From Bacillota bacterium (GTDB lineage: Bacteria > Bacillota > Bacilli > Thermoactinomycetales > DSM-44946): a stretch of DNA of 8,218 nucleotides. The stretch spans positions 1 through 8,218 of the forward strand of contig JAJYSD010000029.1 of NCBI GenBank assembly GCA_021793745.1, read 5' to 3'. Both the position numbers and the translations under genes were made by a program. Position 1 is the stretch's first letter, and every line of letters begins with the position of its first letter. Shown here one piece after another: positions 1 to 8,218 of the stretch. Below the pieces are notes generated by a model, which saw nothing but the letters and a program-made list of their open reading frames with translations, did no database searches and was not told where the DNA came from.

Positions 1-3
1 GAT

Positions 4-1014
4 CTACCGGGCCAGATCCGCCGTCCGGTAACCGGCGGCGAGCACCGAGCGCACTGCATGTTCCACCGCCCGGGCGGCTTCGTCATATCCGAAGGAGTGG
101 CGCAGCATCATCGCCACAGACAGGATGGTGGCCGCCGGATTGGCCACACCTTGACCGGCGATATCCGGCGCGGAACCGTGAACCGGTTCATACAATCCGA
201 AGGAACCGTCCCCGAGACTGGCCGAGGGAAGCATCCCGATCGATCCGGTCAGGATGGCTGTTTCATCGCTCAAAATATCCCCGAACATGTTCTCGGTGAC
301 GATCACGTCAAAATGAGCCGGCCTCTGAACCACTTGCATCGCGCAGTTATCCACCAACATGTGCTCCAGCTCCACGTCGGGGTAATCCTCCGCCACCCGG
401 TTGACGACGGAGCGCCACAGGCGGGAGCTCTCCAAAACATTGGCCTTGTCGACGGAGGTAACCCGCTTCCGGCGGCCGCGGGCGATGTCGAAGGCGCGGC
501 GGACGATTCGCTCGATTTCCCATTCGTGGTAAACCAGGGTGTCCGCCGCCCTTTCTCCCTCCTCCGTCCGTTCCCGGCGCTTTTCCCCGAAGTAGATGCC
601 GCCGGTCAGCTCCCGGACGACGATCAGGTCCACGCCCTTCAGCACCTCCGGGCGGAGGGTCGAACTTTGCTCCATGCCCTCAAACATCATGGCGGGGCGC
701 AGATTGGCGAACAGACCCAGCTCCTTCCGGAGTCTTAAAAGGGCTTTTTCCGGGCGAAGCTCGGGGGGATTGTCGTCCCAGCGAGCTCCGCCGACGGCCC
801 CGAGGAGCACCGCATCCGAATCGCGGCAGAGAGTCAAGGTTTCCGGGGGGAGCGGATTTCCCACCCGGTCGATCGCCCCGCCCCCCACCATGCCAAATTG
901 GAACGTGAACCGATACCCGAAGGTTTCCGCCACCGCCCGGAGGACCTTGACTCCCTCTTCGACAATTTCCGGTCCGATCCCGTCCCCCGGCAGAACGGCA
1001 ATTTTCTTAGCCAT
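4..1014 (-). CDS. leuB: 3-isopropylmalate dehydrogenase LeuB, C-terminus apparently short
   Basis: Catalyses NAD-dependent oxidative decarboxylation of 3-isopropylmalate, the third step of leucine synthesis, in the cytoplasm as a homodimer. The 336-residue product shows LPGDGIGPE near residue 8, [11 protein letters not shown] (87-97) with substrate-binding arginines, [10 protein letters not shown] (134-143) with the active-site Tyr141, VDKANVL with Lys190, Asp223 in the VDN motif, the metal ligands Asp246 and Asp250 in FGDILSD, and the NAD-binding [12 protein letters not shown] (276-287). I place the start at 1014, where AAAGGAG lies 8 bases upstream; an in-frame ATG at 1164 would add 50 non-homologous residues inside leuA. 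It follows leuA after 52 bases. The frame stops (TAG) straight after RTADLAR, whereas relatives of about 355-365 residues continue with a terminal helix containing a TxEMGD-like motif. This may be a natural truncation, a frameshift or a sequencing error; the bases needed to decide lie outside the window. Confidence 0.95.
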   Translation of the reverse strand: MAKKIAVLPGDGIGPEIVEEGVKVLRAVAETFGYRFTFQFGMVGGGAIDRVGNPLPPETLTLCRDSDAVLLGAVGGARWDDNPPELRPEKALLRLRKELGLFANLRPAMMFEGMEQSSTLRPEVLKGVDLIVVRELTGGIYFGEKRRERTEEGERAADTLVYHEWEIERIVRRAFDIARGRRKRVTSVDKANVLESSRLWRSVVNRVAEDYPDVELEHMLVDNCAMQVVQRPAHFDVIVTENMFGDILSDETAILTGSIGMLPSASLGDGSFGLYEPVHGSAPDIAGQGVANPAATILSVAMMLRHSFGYDEAARAVEHAVRSVLAAGYRTADLAR

Positions 1015-1019
1015 GGTTT

Positions 1020-1029
1020 CCTCTCCTTT
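1020..1029 (-). promoter_or_regulatory. leuB ribosome binding site
   Basis: The minus strand reads AAAGGAGAGG, with the GGAG core ending 8 bases before the ATG at 1014. It fixes the leuB start and argues against the longer open frame that begins inside leuA. Confidence 0.85.
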
Positions 1030-1066
1030 ATATCGTACCTTCGAATCCGTTCGGATCTCTCCGCTC

Positions 1067-2632
1067 CTATCCCAGGGAAACGCCCATCTTTTCTTTCTCT
1101 GCGGAAGGCTTTTCCCCCCGGCGCTGGACCAGCCGGTTGATGCCGTCGATATAGGCCCGTGCACCGGCTTCCAGGATGTCCGTGCTCACCCCTCGCCCTT
1201 GAACGGTGATCCCTCCCTGGCTCATCAGCACATACACCTCGCCGAGGGCATCCTTGCCGCGTGTGACGGACACGATCTTGCAGTCCACCAGTTCCACCTC
1301 TTCGCCGATGATGCGGTCGATCGCCTTGAAGATGGCGTCGAGGGAACCGTTGCCGCAGGCCGCCTCCTCCAACCGTTCACCCGTCTGGGCATTTCGCAGC
1401 CGGAGGGACGCAGTGGGAACCGATTGATTGCCGTAGGAGAGCTGCACCCACTCCAATGCATACAATTCTTCCGCCTTCGGTTCTCCCCACTTTTCCTCCA
1501 CCAGCGCGATCAAATCCTGATCGGTGATCTCCTTTTTCCGATCGGCCATCTCCTTGAAGCGGGCGAACAGCTGGTTGACCTGTTCATCGGTGAGGCGGTA
1601 TCCCAAAGCGCTCAGCTGATCCCGGAAGGCATGGCGGCCGGAGTGTTTCCCCAACACCAACCGGCTCTTCTCAAAACCGACGGTTTCGGGCCGGATGATC
1701 TCGTAGGTGGACTGGTGCTTGAGGATGCCATCCTGGTGAATGCCCGATTCGTGGGCGAAGGCATTCGCGCCGACGATCGCCTTGTTTCCGGGAACGAACA
1801 TCCCGGTCAGCTTGCTCACCAGGCGGCTGGTGCGGGCGATCTCCCGATGATTGAGGGTGGTGGCCGCCTGGTAATAGGACTCCCGGGTTTTCAGGGCCAT
1901 GGCCACCTCTTCGATGGCGGCGTTGCCGGCCCGTTCACCGATGCCGTTGATCGTGCCTTCCACCTGCTCCACCCCCGCCTGGATGGCGGCCAGGGTGTTG
2001 GCTACGGCCATGCCGAGATCATTGTGACAGTGGGCGCTGAGAATCACCTTTTCAATGCCGGGAACGCGCTGGCGCAGTTGAATGAAGATGTCGGCGTATT
2101 CCTCCGGCGTGAGGTACCCCACCGTGTCAGGGAAGTTCAACACATCCGCCCCGGCGGCGATGGCCCGTTCCGCCACCTGACAGAGATAGTCGATCTCCGT
2201 TCGCCCCGCATCCTCGGCGGAAAACTCCACCTTGGGAACAAACCGCTTGGCGTAACGGACGGCCTGGTCGAGGTTTTCCAGGATCTCTTCTTTGCTCATG
2301 CGGAGCTTGTATTTCCGGTGGATCGGCGAGGTGGCCAGGAAGATGTGGATACAGGGAGACTCCGCTTCCTTCAGCGCCTCCCAGGCCGCCTCGATATCCT
2401 TTTCCACGGACCGGGACAGGCTGACCACCGTCGCCCCCTTCACGTTCTTGGCCACCGCTTGAACCGATTGAAAATCTCCCGGGGAAGAGGCAGCAAAACC
2501 GGCTTCAATGGAATTCACCCCCAGCTCCTCCAGCTGGAGAGCGATCTCCACCTTTTCCGACGTGCTCAGGTTGACTCCCGGCGACTGTTCACCGTCCCGG
2601 AGCGTCGTATCAAAGATCTGTACGGTCCGCAT
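1067..2632 (-). CDS. leuA: 2-isopropylmalate synthase LeuA
   Basis: Condenses acetyl-CoA with 2-ketoisovalerate to 2-isopropylmalate, the committed and normally leucine-inhibited step of leucine synthesis. The 521-residue product is full length for the bacterial family (B. subtilis about 518). A TIM-barrel catalytic domain (about 1-280) opens with [13 protein letters not shown] (7-19), in which Arg12 and the metal ligand Asp13 sit. It contains SAHCHNDLG, with His201 and His203 as the other metal ligands, and NGIGERAGN (229-237), with Asn237 near the metal. The linker carries [11 protein letters not shown] (292-302). Residues from about 390 form the C-terminal LeuA allosteric dimerisation domain, with [12 protein letters not shown] and [12 protein letters not shown], so feedback control by leucine is expected. 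The start at 2632 follows ilvC by 19 bases and has a GGGAGGGGG ribosome site. The gene looks intact. Confidence 0.97.
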   Translation of the reverse strand: MRTVQIFDTTLRDGEQSPGVNLSTSEKVEIALQLEELGVNSIEAGFAASSPGDFQSVQAVAKNVKGATVVSLSRSVEKDIEAAWEALKEAESPCIHIFLATSPIHRKYKLRMSKEEILENLDQAVRYAKRFVPKVEFSAEDAGRTEIDYLCQVAERAIAAGADVLNFPDTVGYLTPEEYADIFIQLRQRVPGIEKVILSAHCHNDLGMAVANTLAAIQAGVEQVEGTINGIGERAGNAAIEEVAMALKTRESYYQAATTLNHREIARTSRLVSKLTGMFVPGNKAIVGANAFAHESGIHQDGILKHQSTYEIIRPETVGFEKSRLVLGKHSGRHAFRDQLSALGYRLTDEQVNQLFARFKEMADRKKEITDQDLIALVEEKWGEPKAEELYALEWVQLSYGNQSVPTASLRLRNAQTGERLEEAACGNGSLDAIFKAIDRIIGEEVELVDCKIVSVTRGKDALGEVYVLMSQGGITVQGRGVSTDILEAGARAYIDGINRLVQRRGEKPSAEKEKMGVSLG

Positions 2633-2648
2633 GGGGCGACCCCCTCCC
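2633..2648 (-). promoter_or_regulatory. leuA ribosome binding site with possible masking hairpin
   Basis: The minus strand reads GGGAGGGGGTCGCCCC directly before the leuA ATG. The purine run is a ribosome site, but its last four G can pair with the four C touching the start codon (GGGG-TCG-CCCC). This could partly hide the site when ribosomes are not arriving from ilvC. The hairpin is short, so the effect is speculative. Confidence 0.5.
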
Positions 2649-2651
2649 AGG

Positions 2652-4253
<1,602 letters not shown>

Positions 4254-4257
<4 letters not shown>

Positions 4258-5990
4258 GTCTCCTCATCCCCCATCATCATCTCATCCAGTCCCGATCCCG
4301 GCGCCACCATCGGGTAGACATTTTCCTCAGGGTCGACTTCGAAGTCGATCACGACGGGGCCGGGATGGGCGAGGGCTTCCTGCCACACCCGTTTCGCTTC
4401 TTCCTCTGTCCGAGCCCGGAGCCCCTTCACCCCGTAGGCCTCCGCCAGCTTGACGAAGTCGGGGCCGCCGGACAGATCCACTTCGCTGTACCGCTCCTGG
4501 TAGAACACCTCCTGCCACTGGCGGACCATGCCCAGGCACCGGTTATTGACGACGACCACTTTGACAGGGAGGTTTTCCAGTGCGGCGATCGCCAGCTCCT
4601 GGGAAGTCATCTGGAATCCGCCGTCGCCGGTCACACAGATCACCAACCGGTCGGGGTCTGCGATCTGCGCTCCCAGAGCCGCCGGAAAACCGAAGCCCAT
4701 CGTGCCGAGTCCGCCGGAGCTGATAAAGGAACGGGGCTTGGCAAAGCGGAAATATTGCGCCACCCACATCTGATGCTGACCGACATCCGTGGTGACGATG
4801 GCGTCACCGCCGGTGGTCTCGTAGAGATGCCGGATCAACCACTGGGGCTTCAGGGTTTTCTCCGACGGTCGGAAGGTAAGGGGGTATTGCCGTTTCCAAT
4901 CCTCGATCCTTTTCAACCAACCCTCGGAGCGGCTCCGGGGAAGACCCTCCAACGCTTCCTGAAGCACCCGTTTCACATCGCCGACGATGGGGATATACGT
5001 GTCCACATTTTTGCCGATCTCCGCCGGATCGATGTCGATATGGGCAATTTTCGCCCCCTTGGCAAACTTATCGAGACGCCCCATGGTCACCCGGTCATCG
5101 AAGCGAACGCCGATCCCGATCAACAGGTCGCATTCCAACAGGGCATGGTTGGCGGCATACGTTCCGTGCATTCCCGGCATGCCCATCCACAGGGGATGAT
5201 TTCCGGAAAAACCGCCGATTCCCATCAGGGTCGTAGTCACGGGAATTTGCGTCCGCTCGGCGAAATCGCGCAGCTCCTGATCGGCTCCGGACGTGACTAC
5301 GCCGCCTCCGGCGAGGATGACCGGCCGCTCCGCTTTAGCAATGGCTGCATGCAGTTTTTGGAGCTGCAGCGGATGGGGATCGGTGGTCGGTTGATACCCC
5401 CGGATGGAGACCTTTTCCGGATACTCCAAATGCGCCTTCGCATTGGACACGTCCTTGGGGATGTCGATCAATACCGGCCCCGGCCGGCCCGTGGAAGCGA
5501 TGACGAAGGCCTCCTTCACCACCCGGGGCAGATCCCGCACATCGGTTACAAAGTAGTTGTGCTTGGTGATCGGCATGGTAATCCCGGTGATGTCCGCCTC
5601 CTGGAAGGCATCGGTACCGATCAGATTTTGGGGCACATTGCCCGTGATGCAGACAAGGGGGATGGAATCCATCTGCGCATTGGCGATACCGGTCACCAGG
5701 TTGGTCGCCCCGGGGCCGGAGGTAGCGATCACGACGCCGGGTTTTCCCGTGATCCGGGCATATCCTTCAGCCATGTGGATCGCCCCTTGCTCATGCCGGG
5801 CCAAAATATGGCGGATTCCTTTGTGATACAAGGAATCGTATATCGGCAACACCGCTCCACCGGGATACCCGAAAAGGGTGTCCACCCCTTCCCTGATGAG
5901 ACATCGGAGCAGGATTTCCGATCCGGTGTACTCCTTCTGTTCGGTCACCTTTTCCTTTCGATCATCCGTCGCGATGGCCGGGTGAGGCAC
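4254..5990 (-). CDS. ilvB: Acetolactate (acetohydroxyacid) synthase large subunit IlvB
   Basis: Thiamine-diphosphate and FAD enzyme that condenses pyruvate with pyruvate or 2-ketobutyrate, the first common step to valine, leucine and isoleucine. With the GTG start at 5990 it has 578 residues, close to family length (B. subtilis IlvB about 574). The N-terminal pyrimidine-binding domain has [13 protein letters not shown] and the catalytic Glu67 in ARHEQGAIH, followed by [10 protein letters not shown] (124-133). The central FAD domain carries [12 protein letters not shown] and GVRFDDRV. The C-terminal domain has the ThDP/Mg motif, GDGG at 455-458 to NN at 482-483, then CLGMVRQWQ. No ATG precedes the conserved region; the GTG at 5990 has AAGGAGG 10 bases upstream. 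A second GTG at 5948 (564 residues) has only a weaker, close AAAGGA. The usual TGQV motif reads TGNV (Asn118). The gene is first after the tandem leader and overlaps ilvN by 4 bases. Confidence 0.97.
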
Positions 5991-6000
5991 CTTGATCGAA

Positions 6001-6007
6001 CCTCCTT
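6001..6007 (-). promoter_or_regulatory. ilvB ribosome binding site
   Basis: AAGGAGG on the minus strand lies just after the T-box terminator and 10 bases before the GTG at 5990. It is the strongest site near the ilvB 5' end and supports this GTG over the one at 5948. Confidence 0.8.
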
Positions 6008-6021
6008 CAGTGTTTTTGGAG

Positions 6022-6084
6022 AAAAAAAGAAAACCTTTCACCCACACGAGTCCACATCGATTGCCTCGATTGGGGCGAAAGGTT
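6022..6084 (-). terminator. T-box intrinsic terminator
   Basis: A 12-bp stem AACCTTTCGCCC (6084-6073) with GGGTGAAAGGTT (6043-6032), including one G-T wobble, is followed by TTTCTTTTTTT. The loop holds a small ATCGA/TCGAT hairpin. It overlaps the 3' strand of the antiterminator, as expected for a T-box switch: charged tRNA leads to termination before ilvB. Confidence 0.92.
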
Positions 6085-6106
6085 CGCGGTACCACCCAAT
6101 TTCGCC
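6074..6106 (-). promoter_or_regulatory. T-box antiterminator
   Basis: GGCGAAA (6106-6100) pairs perfectly with TTTCGCC (6080-6074) around the T-box sequence, whose UGGU (6094-6091) is the contact for the tRNA acceptor end. The TTTCGCC strand is also needed for the terminator, so the two folds exclude each other. Confidence 0.88.
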
Positions 6107-6338
6107 GTTCCCTCGCGGGAGACGGCCTCTGCGGGTGCGGGAAGACGCACCCCGTCGGATAACGGCGACAAACCGGAAACCGCCTACTCGCGCGGCTTGA
6201 AGCCGCCTTTCGACGTCCAGCTCCGAGGGGAGAAAGCGGTCCGGCCGCGATTCCGGTCTCACCGATCCGGAACTCTCTGTGACACGGTGACGGATCGCTT
6301 GTTGTCCTCTTCATCGCTTTAAATCGATTCAGTTTTTG

Positions 6339-6413
6339 AATAATAACAAACCCCTGCCTGCAAGCACCAACCCGTCTCAATGCAACTAGGTTAGAACCTG
6401 CCGCAGAGGCTTT
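6339..6413 (-). terminator. Expression-platform terminator of the ykkC-type riboswitch
   Basis: CCTCTGC (6409-6403), extendable by AAG, pairs with GCAGGGG (6357-6351) followed by TTTGTTATTATT. Inside it, CTAACC (6394-6389) can pair with GGTTGG (6372-6367). Both 5' strands belong to the aptamer 3' half, so aptamer folding should prevent this terminator, which predicts an ON switch. The T run is interrupted and the stem has internal loops, so it may be leaky. Confidence 0.65.
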
Positions 6414-6513
6414 TATCCTCACGGTGTACATTCCGACATGCCGTCGGAATGCTGGTGCCGCTCGGTCGCAGACCCCGCGAGCGGCGGGCGGAACCCTAGG
6501 CACCCTTCCAACC
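6389..6513 (-). ncRNA. ykkC-superfamily riboswitch aptamer, probable ppGpp (subtype 2a) sensor
   Basis: The minus strand carries the ykkC signatures in order: CTAGGGTTCCG (6499-6489), CTGCGACCGAG (6471-6461) and GAGGATAAAAGCCTC (6420-6406). Supporting pairings are P1 GGTTGG (6513-6508) with CTAACC (6394-6389), GGTGCC (6504-6499) with GGCACC (6459-6454), a CCCGC/GCGGG hairpin, and a perfect 9-bp stem CATTCCGAC/GTCGGAATG (6451-6429). The 3' end (GCGGCAGGTT) resembles the ppGpp/PRPP variants more than the guanidine-I class. The PRPP type usually precedes purine genes and the ppGpp type branched-chain amino acid genes, so ppGpp is the likely ligand. It sits just after the promoter and upstream of the T-box. 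Membership in the superfamily is well supported; the ligand is inferred from context. Confidence 0.85.
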
Positions 6514-6533
6514 ATTCCCGCTATTTGATTTGT

Positions 6534-6575
6534 ATTACCTGTTTGATTATTTAGGTGTTATTATAATCAGGTAAT
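6534..6575. promoter_or_regulatory. Inverted repeat over the -10 and start region (operator candidate)
   Basis: ATTACCTG (6534-6541) and CAGGTAAT (6568-6575) form exact 8-base arms. Inside them ATTAT (6546-6550) and ATAAT (6563-6567) continue the symmetry apart from a 4-base insertion on one side. The element covers the -10 box and the predicted transcription start, so it would suit a repressor. It does not match the CodY consensus well, and I cannot name the protein. Confidence 0.5.
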
Positions 6576-6589
6576 TTCGCCGTTGTCAA
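6560..6589 (-). promoter_or_regulatory. Sigma-A-type promoter of the ilvBNC-leuAB operon
   Basis: Perfect -35 TTGACA (6589-6584) and perfect -10 TATAAT (6565-6560) are separated by 18 bases. Transcription would start near 6553, giving a leader of about 560 nt before ilvB. It lies just downstream of the ilvD terminator and upstream of both regulatory RNAs. I found no similarly strong promoter between the two RNAs. Confidence 0.88.
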
Positions 6590-6614
6590 CCCCATTTTGA
6601 TAAATTTTTTTGGG

Positions 6615-6645
6615 AAAAAACCGTGCGCTTCCAAAGGGCGGACAG
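6615..6645 (-). terminator. ilvD terminator
   Basis: CTGTCCGC (6645-6638) pairs with GCGCACGG (6628-6621), with one mismatch and one wobble, around a 9-base loop, and is followed by six T (6620-6615). It lies about 85 bases after the ilvD stop and just before the ilvB promoter, which separates ilvD from the downstream operon. Confidence 0.7.
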
Positions 6646-6730
6646 CCGGGATCGCTTTAATATTTATCATAATGAATCAGGGGGTTGTTTCAGAACCGAA
6701 ATCGAAATCGATATCGTTCCATCCGAAGTT

Positions 6731-8218
6731 TTAAACCTCCCGGAAAACCGCCCCGGTGCTGGCGGAGGTGACCAACCGGGTGTACCTCCGGATATATCCG
6801 CCCTTCACCTTCGGCTCCGGCTCCACCCAGGCCGCCCGCCTCCGGTTCAACTCCTCCTCGGGAACATCCAAATGGATGCGGCGGTTCGGCAGGTCGATCT
6901 CGATCATGTCCCCCGGCTGAATGAGGGCGATCGGTCCCCCCTCCGCCGCCTCCGGAGACACGTGGCCGACGCAGATCCCCCGCGTCGCTCCGGAGAAGCG
7001 GCCGTCCGTGATCAGGGCCACCTCTTTGTCCAGTCCCATTCCGGCGATGGCGGAGGTCGGCGAGAGCATTTCCGGCATCCCCGGCCCCCCCTTGGGTCCT
7101 TCGTAGCGGATCACCACCACGTCCCCCGGCTTCACTTTCCCCAGGGCGATGGCGGCGATGGCCGAATCCTGGGAATCGAAGACCACGGCGGGACCCCGAA
7201 ACACCCGGATCGACGGATCCACCGCTCCGGTCTTGATGACCGCCCCGTCCGGCGCCAGATTCCCGAACAGGATGGAAAGCCCTCCTCTCCGGCTGTGGGC
7301 CCGCTCCAGGGGACGGATCACCTCTTCGTCTTTGATCGTCGCCTCCGCGATATTTTCCCCCAGGCTCTTCAGGGTGACCGTTTTCGTATCCAGGTGGAGC
7401 AGGTCGTCGATCCGGCTCAGCTCCTTCAGAATGGCGCTGATCCCCCCCGCCCGGTGCACATCCTCCATATGCCACTGGCCGGCGGGGCTCACCTTGCACA
7501 GGTGGGGGACCCGTTCGGACAACTCGTTCAAACGGGATAAAGGATACTCCACCCCGGCCTCATGGGCGACGGCGATGGTGTGAAGCACCGTGTTGGTGGA
7601 TCCACCCATGGCCATGTCCAGGATGAAGGCATTGTCCAGCGCCTCCCGGGTGACGATGTCCCGGGGCTTCAGATCCGCCTCCACCAGGGCCATGATCTGC
7701 TGGGCCGCCTGACGGGCCAGCTCCTCCCGCTCCTTCGTACCGGCCAGGATGCTGCCGTTTCCGGGGAGAGCCAATCCCAGCGCTTCCGCCAGACAGTTCA
7801 TGGAGTTGGCGGTGAACATCCCCGAGCAGGAGCCGCAGCTGGGACATCCGAAGTCCTCCAGCATCTTCAGCTCTTGTTCATCAATCTTCCCGGAATGGTA
7901 AGCCCCCACCCCTTCGAACACCGAGGACAGATCGACCGTCCGCCCGTCCGGCGTCCGGCCGGCGGCCATCGGACCGCCGCTGATGAAGATCGTCGGGATA
8001 TTGACCCGCATCGCCCCCATCATCATCCCCGGGGTGATCTTATCGCAGTTGGGAATACAGATCAGACCGTCAAACCAGTGGGCCAGCGCCACCGTCTCCA
8101 GGGAGTCGGCGATCAGCTCGCGGCTGGGCAGCGAATAGCGCATGCCGATGTGGCCCATCGCGATCCCGTCGTCCACGCCGATCGTATTGAACTCAAAGGG
8201 GACGCCCCCCGCCTCCCG
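6731..8218 (-). CDS. ilvD: Dihydroxy-acid dehydratase IlvD (5' end outside window)
   Basis: Dehydrates 2,3-dihydroxyisovalerate and 2,3-dihydroxy-3-methylvalerate to 2-keto acids, the step after IlvC; a cytoplasmic iron-sulfur enzyme. The frame is open to the window edge and gives 495 residues, so about 60 N-terminal residues, including the first cluster cysteine, are missing. It starts within the conserved segment [19 protein letters not shown]. The other cluster cysteines are in [10 protein letters not shown] and in [14 protein letters not shown]. Further family motifs are [36 protein letters not shown], and [22 protein letters not shown] with the catalytic serine. The GTG at 8176 is an internal valine codon, not a start. 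The C-terminus looks complete. The gene is separated from ilvB by its own terminator and a new promoter, so the tandem leader does not control it. Confidence 0.97.
   Translation of the reverse strand, partial: REAGGVPFEFNTIGVDDGIAMGHIGMRYSLPSRELIADSLETVALAHWFDGLICIPNCDKITPGMMMGAMRVNIPTIFISGGPMAAGRTPDGRTVDLSSVFEGVGAYHSGKIDEQELKMLEDFGCPSCGSCSGMFTANSMNCLAEALGLALPGNGSILAGTKEREELARQAAQQIMALVEADLKPRDIVTREALDNAFILDMAMGGSTNTVLHTIAVAHEAGVEYPLSRLNELSERVPHLCKVSPAGQWHMEDVHRAGGISAILKELSRIDDLLHLDTKTVTLKSLGENIAEATIKDEEVIRPLERAHSRRGGLSILFGNLAPDGAVIKTGAVDPSIRVFRGPAVVFDSQDSAIAAIALGKVKPGDVVVIRYEGPKGGPGMPEMLSPTSAIAGMGLDKEVALITDGRFSGATRGICVGHVSPEAAEGGPIALIQPGDMIEIDLPNRRIHLDVPEEELNRRRAAWVEPEPKVKGGYIRRYTRLVTSASTGAVFREV

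Larger units (their letters stand above)
6022..6320 (-). ncRNA. T-box leader of the ilv-leu operon, probable leucine specifier
   Basis: Transcribed leader that binds uncharged tRNA and then lets transcription continue into ilvB. Stem I starts near AAAGCGATGAAGAGGACAAC (6320-6301), has the AG-bulge motif ACAGAGAG (6280-6273), and ends in a distal hairpin TTCCGG/CCGGAA holding GGTGAGA. Stem II-region signatures CGAGTAGG (6190-6183) and CCGTTAT follow, then a 7-bp hairpin GGGTGCG/CGCACCC (6152-6133), and finally the T-box proper, TGGGTGGTACCGCG (6098-6085). In my hand fold, a stem GCGATCC/GGACCGC with one mismatch and a GAGG/CCTC helix enclose a loop TTTCTCC (6235-6229). Its CTC (6232-6230) would be the specifier for tRNA-Leu. 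The loop lacks the usual AGUA/GAA loop-E sequence, and an alternative pairing AAAGCG/CGCTTT exists, so the specifier is less certain than the T-box itself. UGGU would pair with ACCA of tRNA, which suits tRNA-Leu. Confidence 0.94.

Noticed and set aside
6389..6513. Guanidine-I riboswitch as identity of the first leader RNA.
   Set aside because: The core is shared, but the 3' end lacks the CCCGGGAGA-like segment of guanidine-I and the gene context is branched-chain amino acid synthesis, not guanidine transport or urea carboxylase.
5991..6515. An open frame with an ATG at 6515 running in frame through the whole leader into ilvB, giving a 753-residue product.
   Set aside because: The first 175 residues are low-complexity, Arg/Pro/Gly-rich translations of the riboswitch and T-box. 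The ATG has no good ribosome site and lies next to the aptamer P1, while a strong site precedes the GTG at 5990.
6588..6620. A possible CodY box in the AT-rich stretch upstream of the -35 (AATTT...AAAA).
   Set aside because: The half-sites are not spaced as in AATTTTCNGAAAATT and several positions mismatch; the A/T runs are explained by the ilvD terminator tail.
6690..6725. Short GAAATC-like tandem repeat after ilvD.
   Set aside because: Only two to three imperfect units, too short to call a repeat element and without other support.
6623..7540. Plus-strand open frame of 305 codons opposite ilvD.
   Set aside because: Antisense to an intact ilvD; no recognisable motifs, and its start lies in the ilvD terminator region.

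Overview
The window carries a branched-chain amino acid biosynthesis locus, read entirely on the minus strand. In transcription order (right to left) it holds ilvD (5' end outside the window), a 740-base regulatory region, and the cluster ilvB-ilvN-ilvC-leuA-leuB. GC content is fairly high. Strong AGGAGG-type ribosome sites, a T-box leader, a class I KARI and the IlvN/LeuA sequence types point to a Firmicute of the Bacillales. A high-GC, possibly thermophilic lineage such as Thermoactinomycetaceae is my best guess; this is inference from sequence style, not a database match.

Layout: ilvD (8218 to 6731) ends with its own hairpin-plus-T-run terminator (6645-6615). A consensus promoter follows (TTGACA, 18-base spacer, TATAAT, 6589-6560), with an inverted repeat laid over its -10 and start region. 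The predicted leader of about 560 nt contains two regulatory RNAs in tandem. The first is a ykkC-superfamily aptamer (6513-6389) of the ppGpp/PRPP-like subtype, with a terminator-type expression platform. The second is a complete T-box leader (6320-6022) with a probable CUC leucine specifier, antiterminator and strong terminator. Next come ilvB (GTG start), ilvN (ATGA overlap with ilvB), a 103-base gap with two hairpins, ilvC, leuA and leuB.

Function: IlvBN (acetohydroxyacid synthase), IlvC (reductoisomerase) and IlvD (dehydratase) make the 2-keto acids of valine and isoleucine. LeuA and LeuB divert 2-ketoisovalerate to leucine. LeuC/LeuD and the transaminase are not in the window. The two leader switches suggest that full transcription needs both a starvation alarmone and uncharged tRNA-Leu.

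Most notable: (1) the tandem aptamer/T-box leader, including a hexamer in the expression platform that copies the aptamer P1 strand; (2) an arginine replacing the conserved glycine in the valine-binding loop of IlvN; (3) a leuB reading frame that stops about 25 residues early, right at the window edge; (4) an operator-like inverted repeat at the promoter. The long plus-strand open frames are shadows of these genes.
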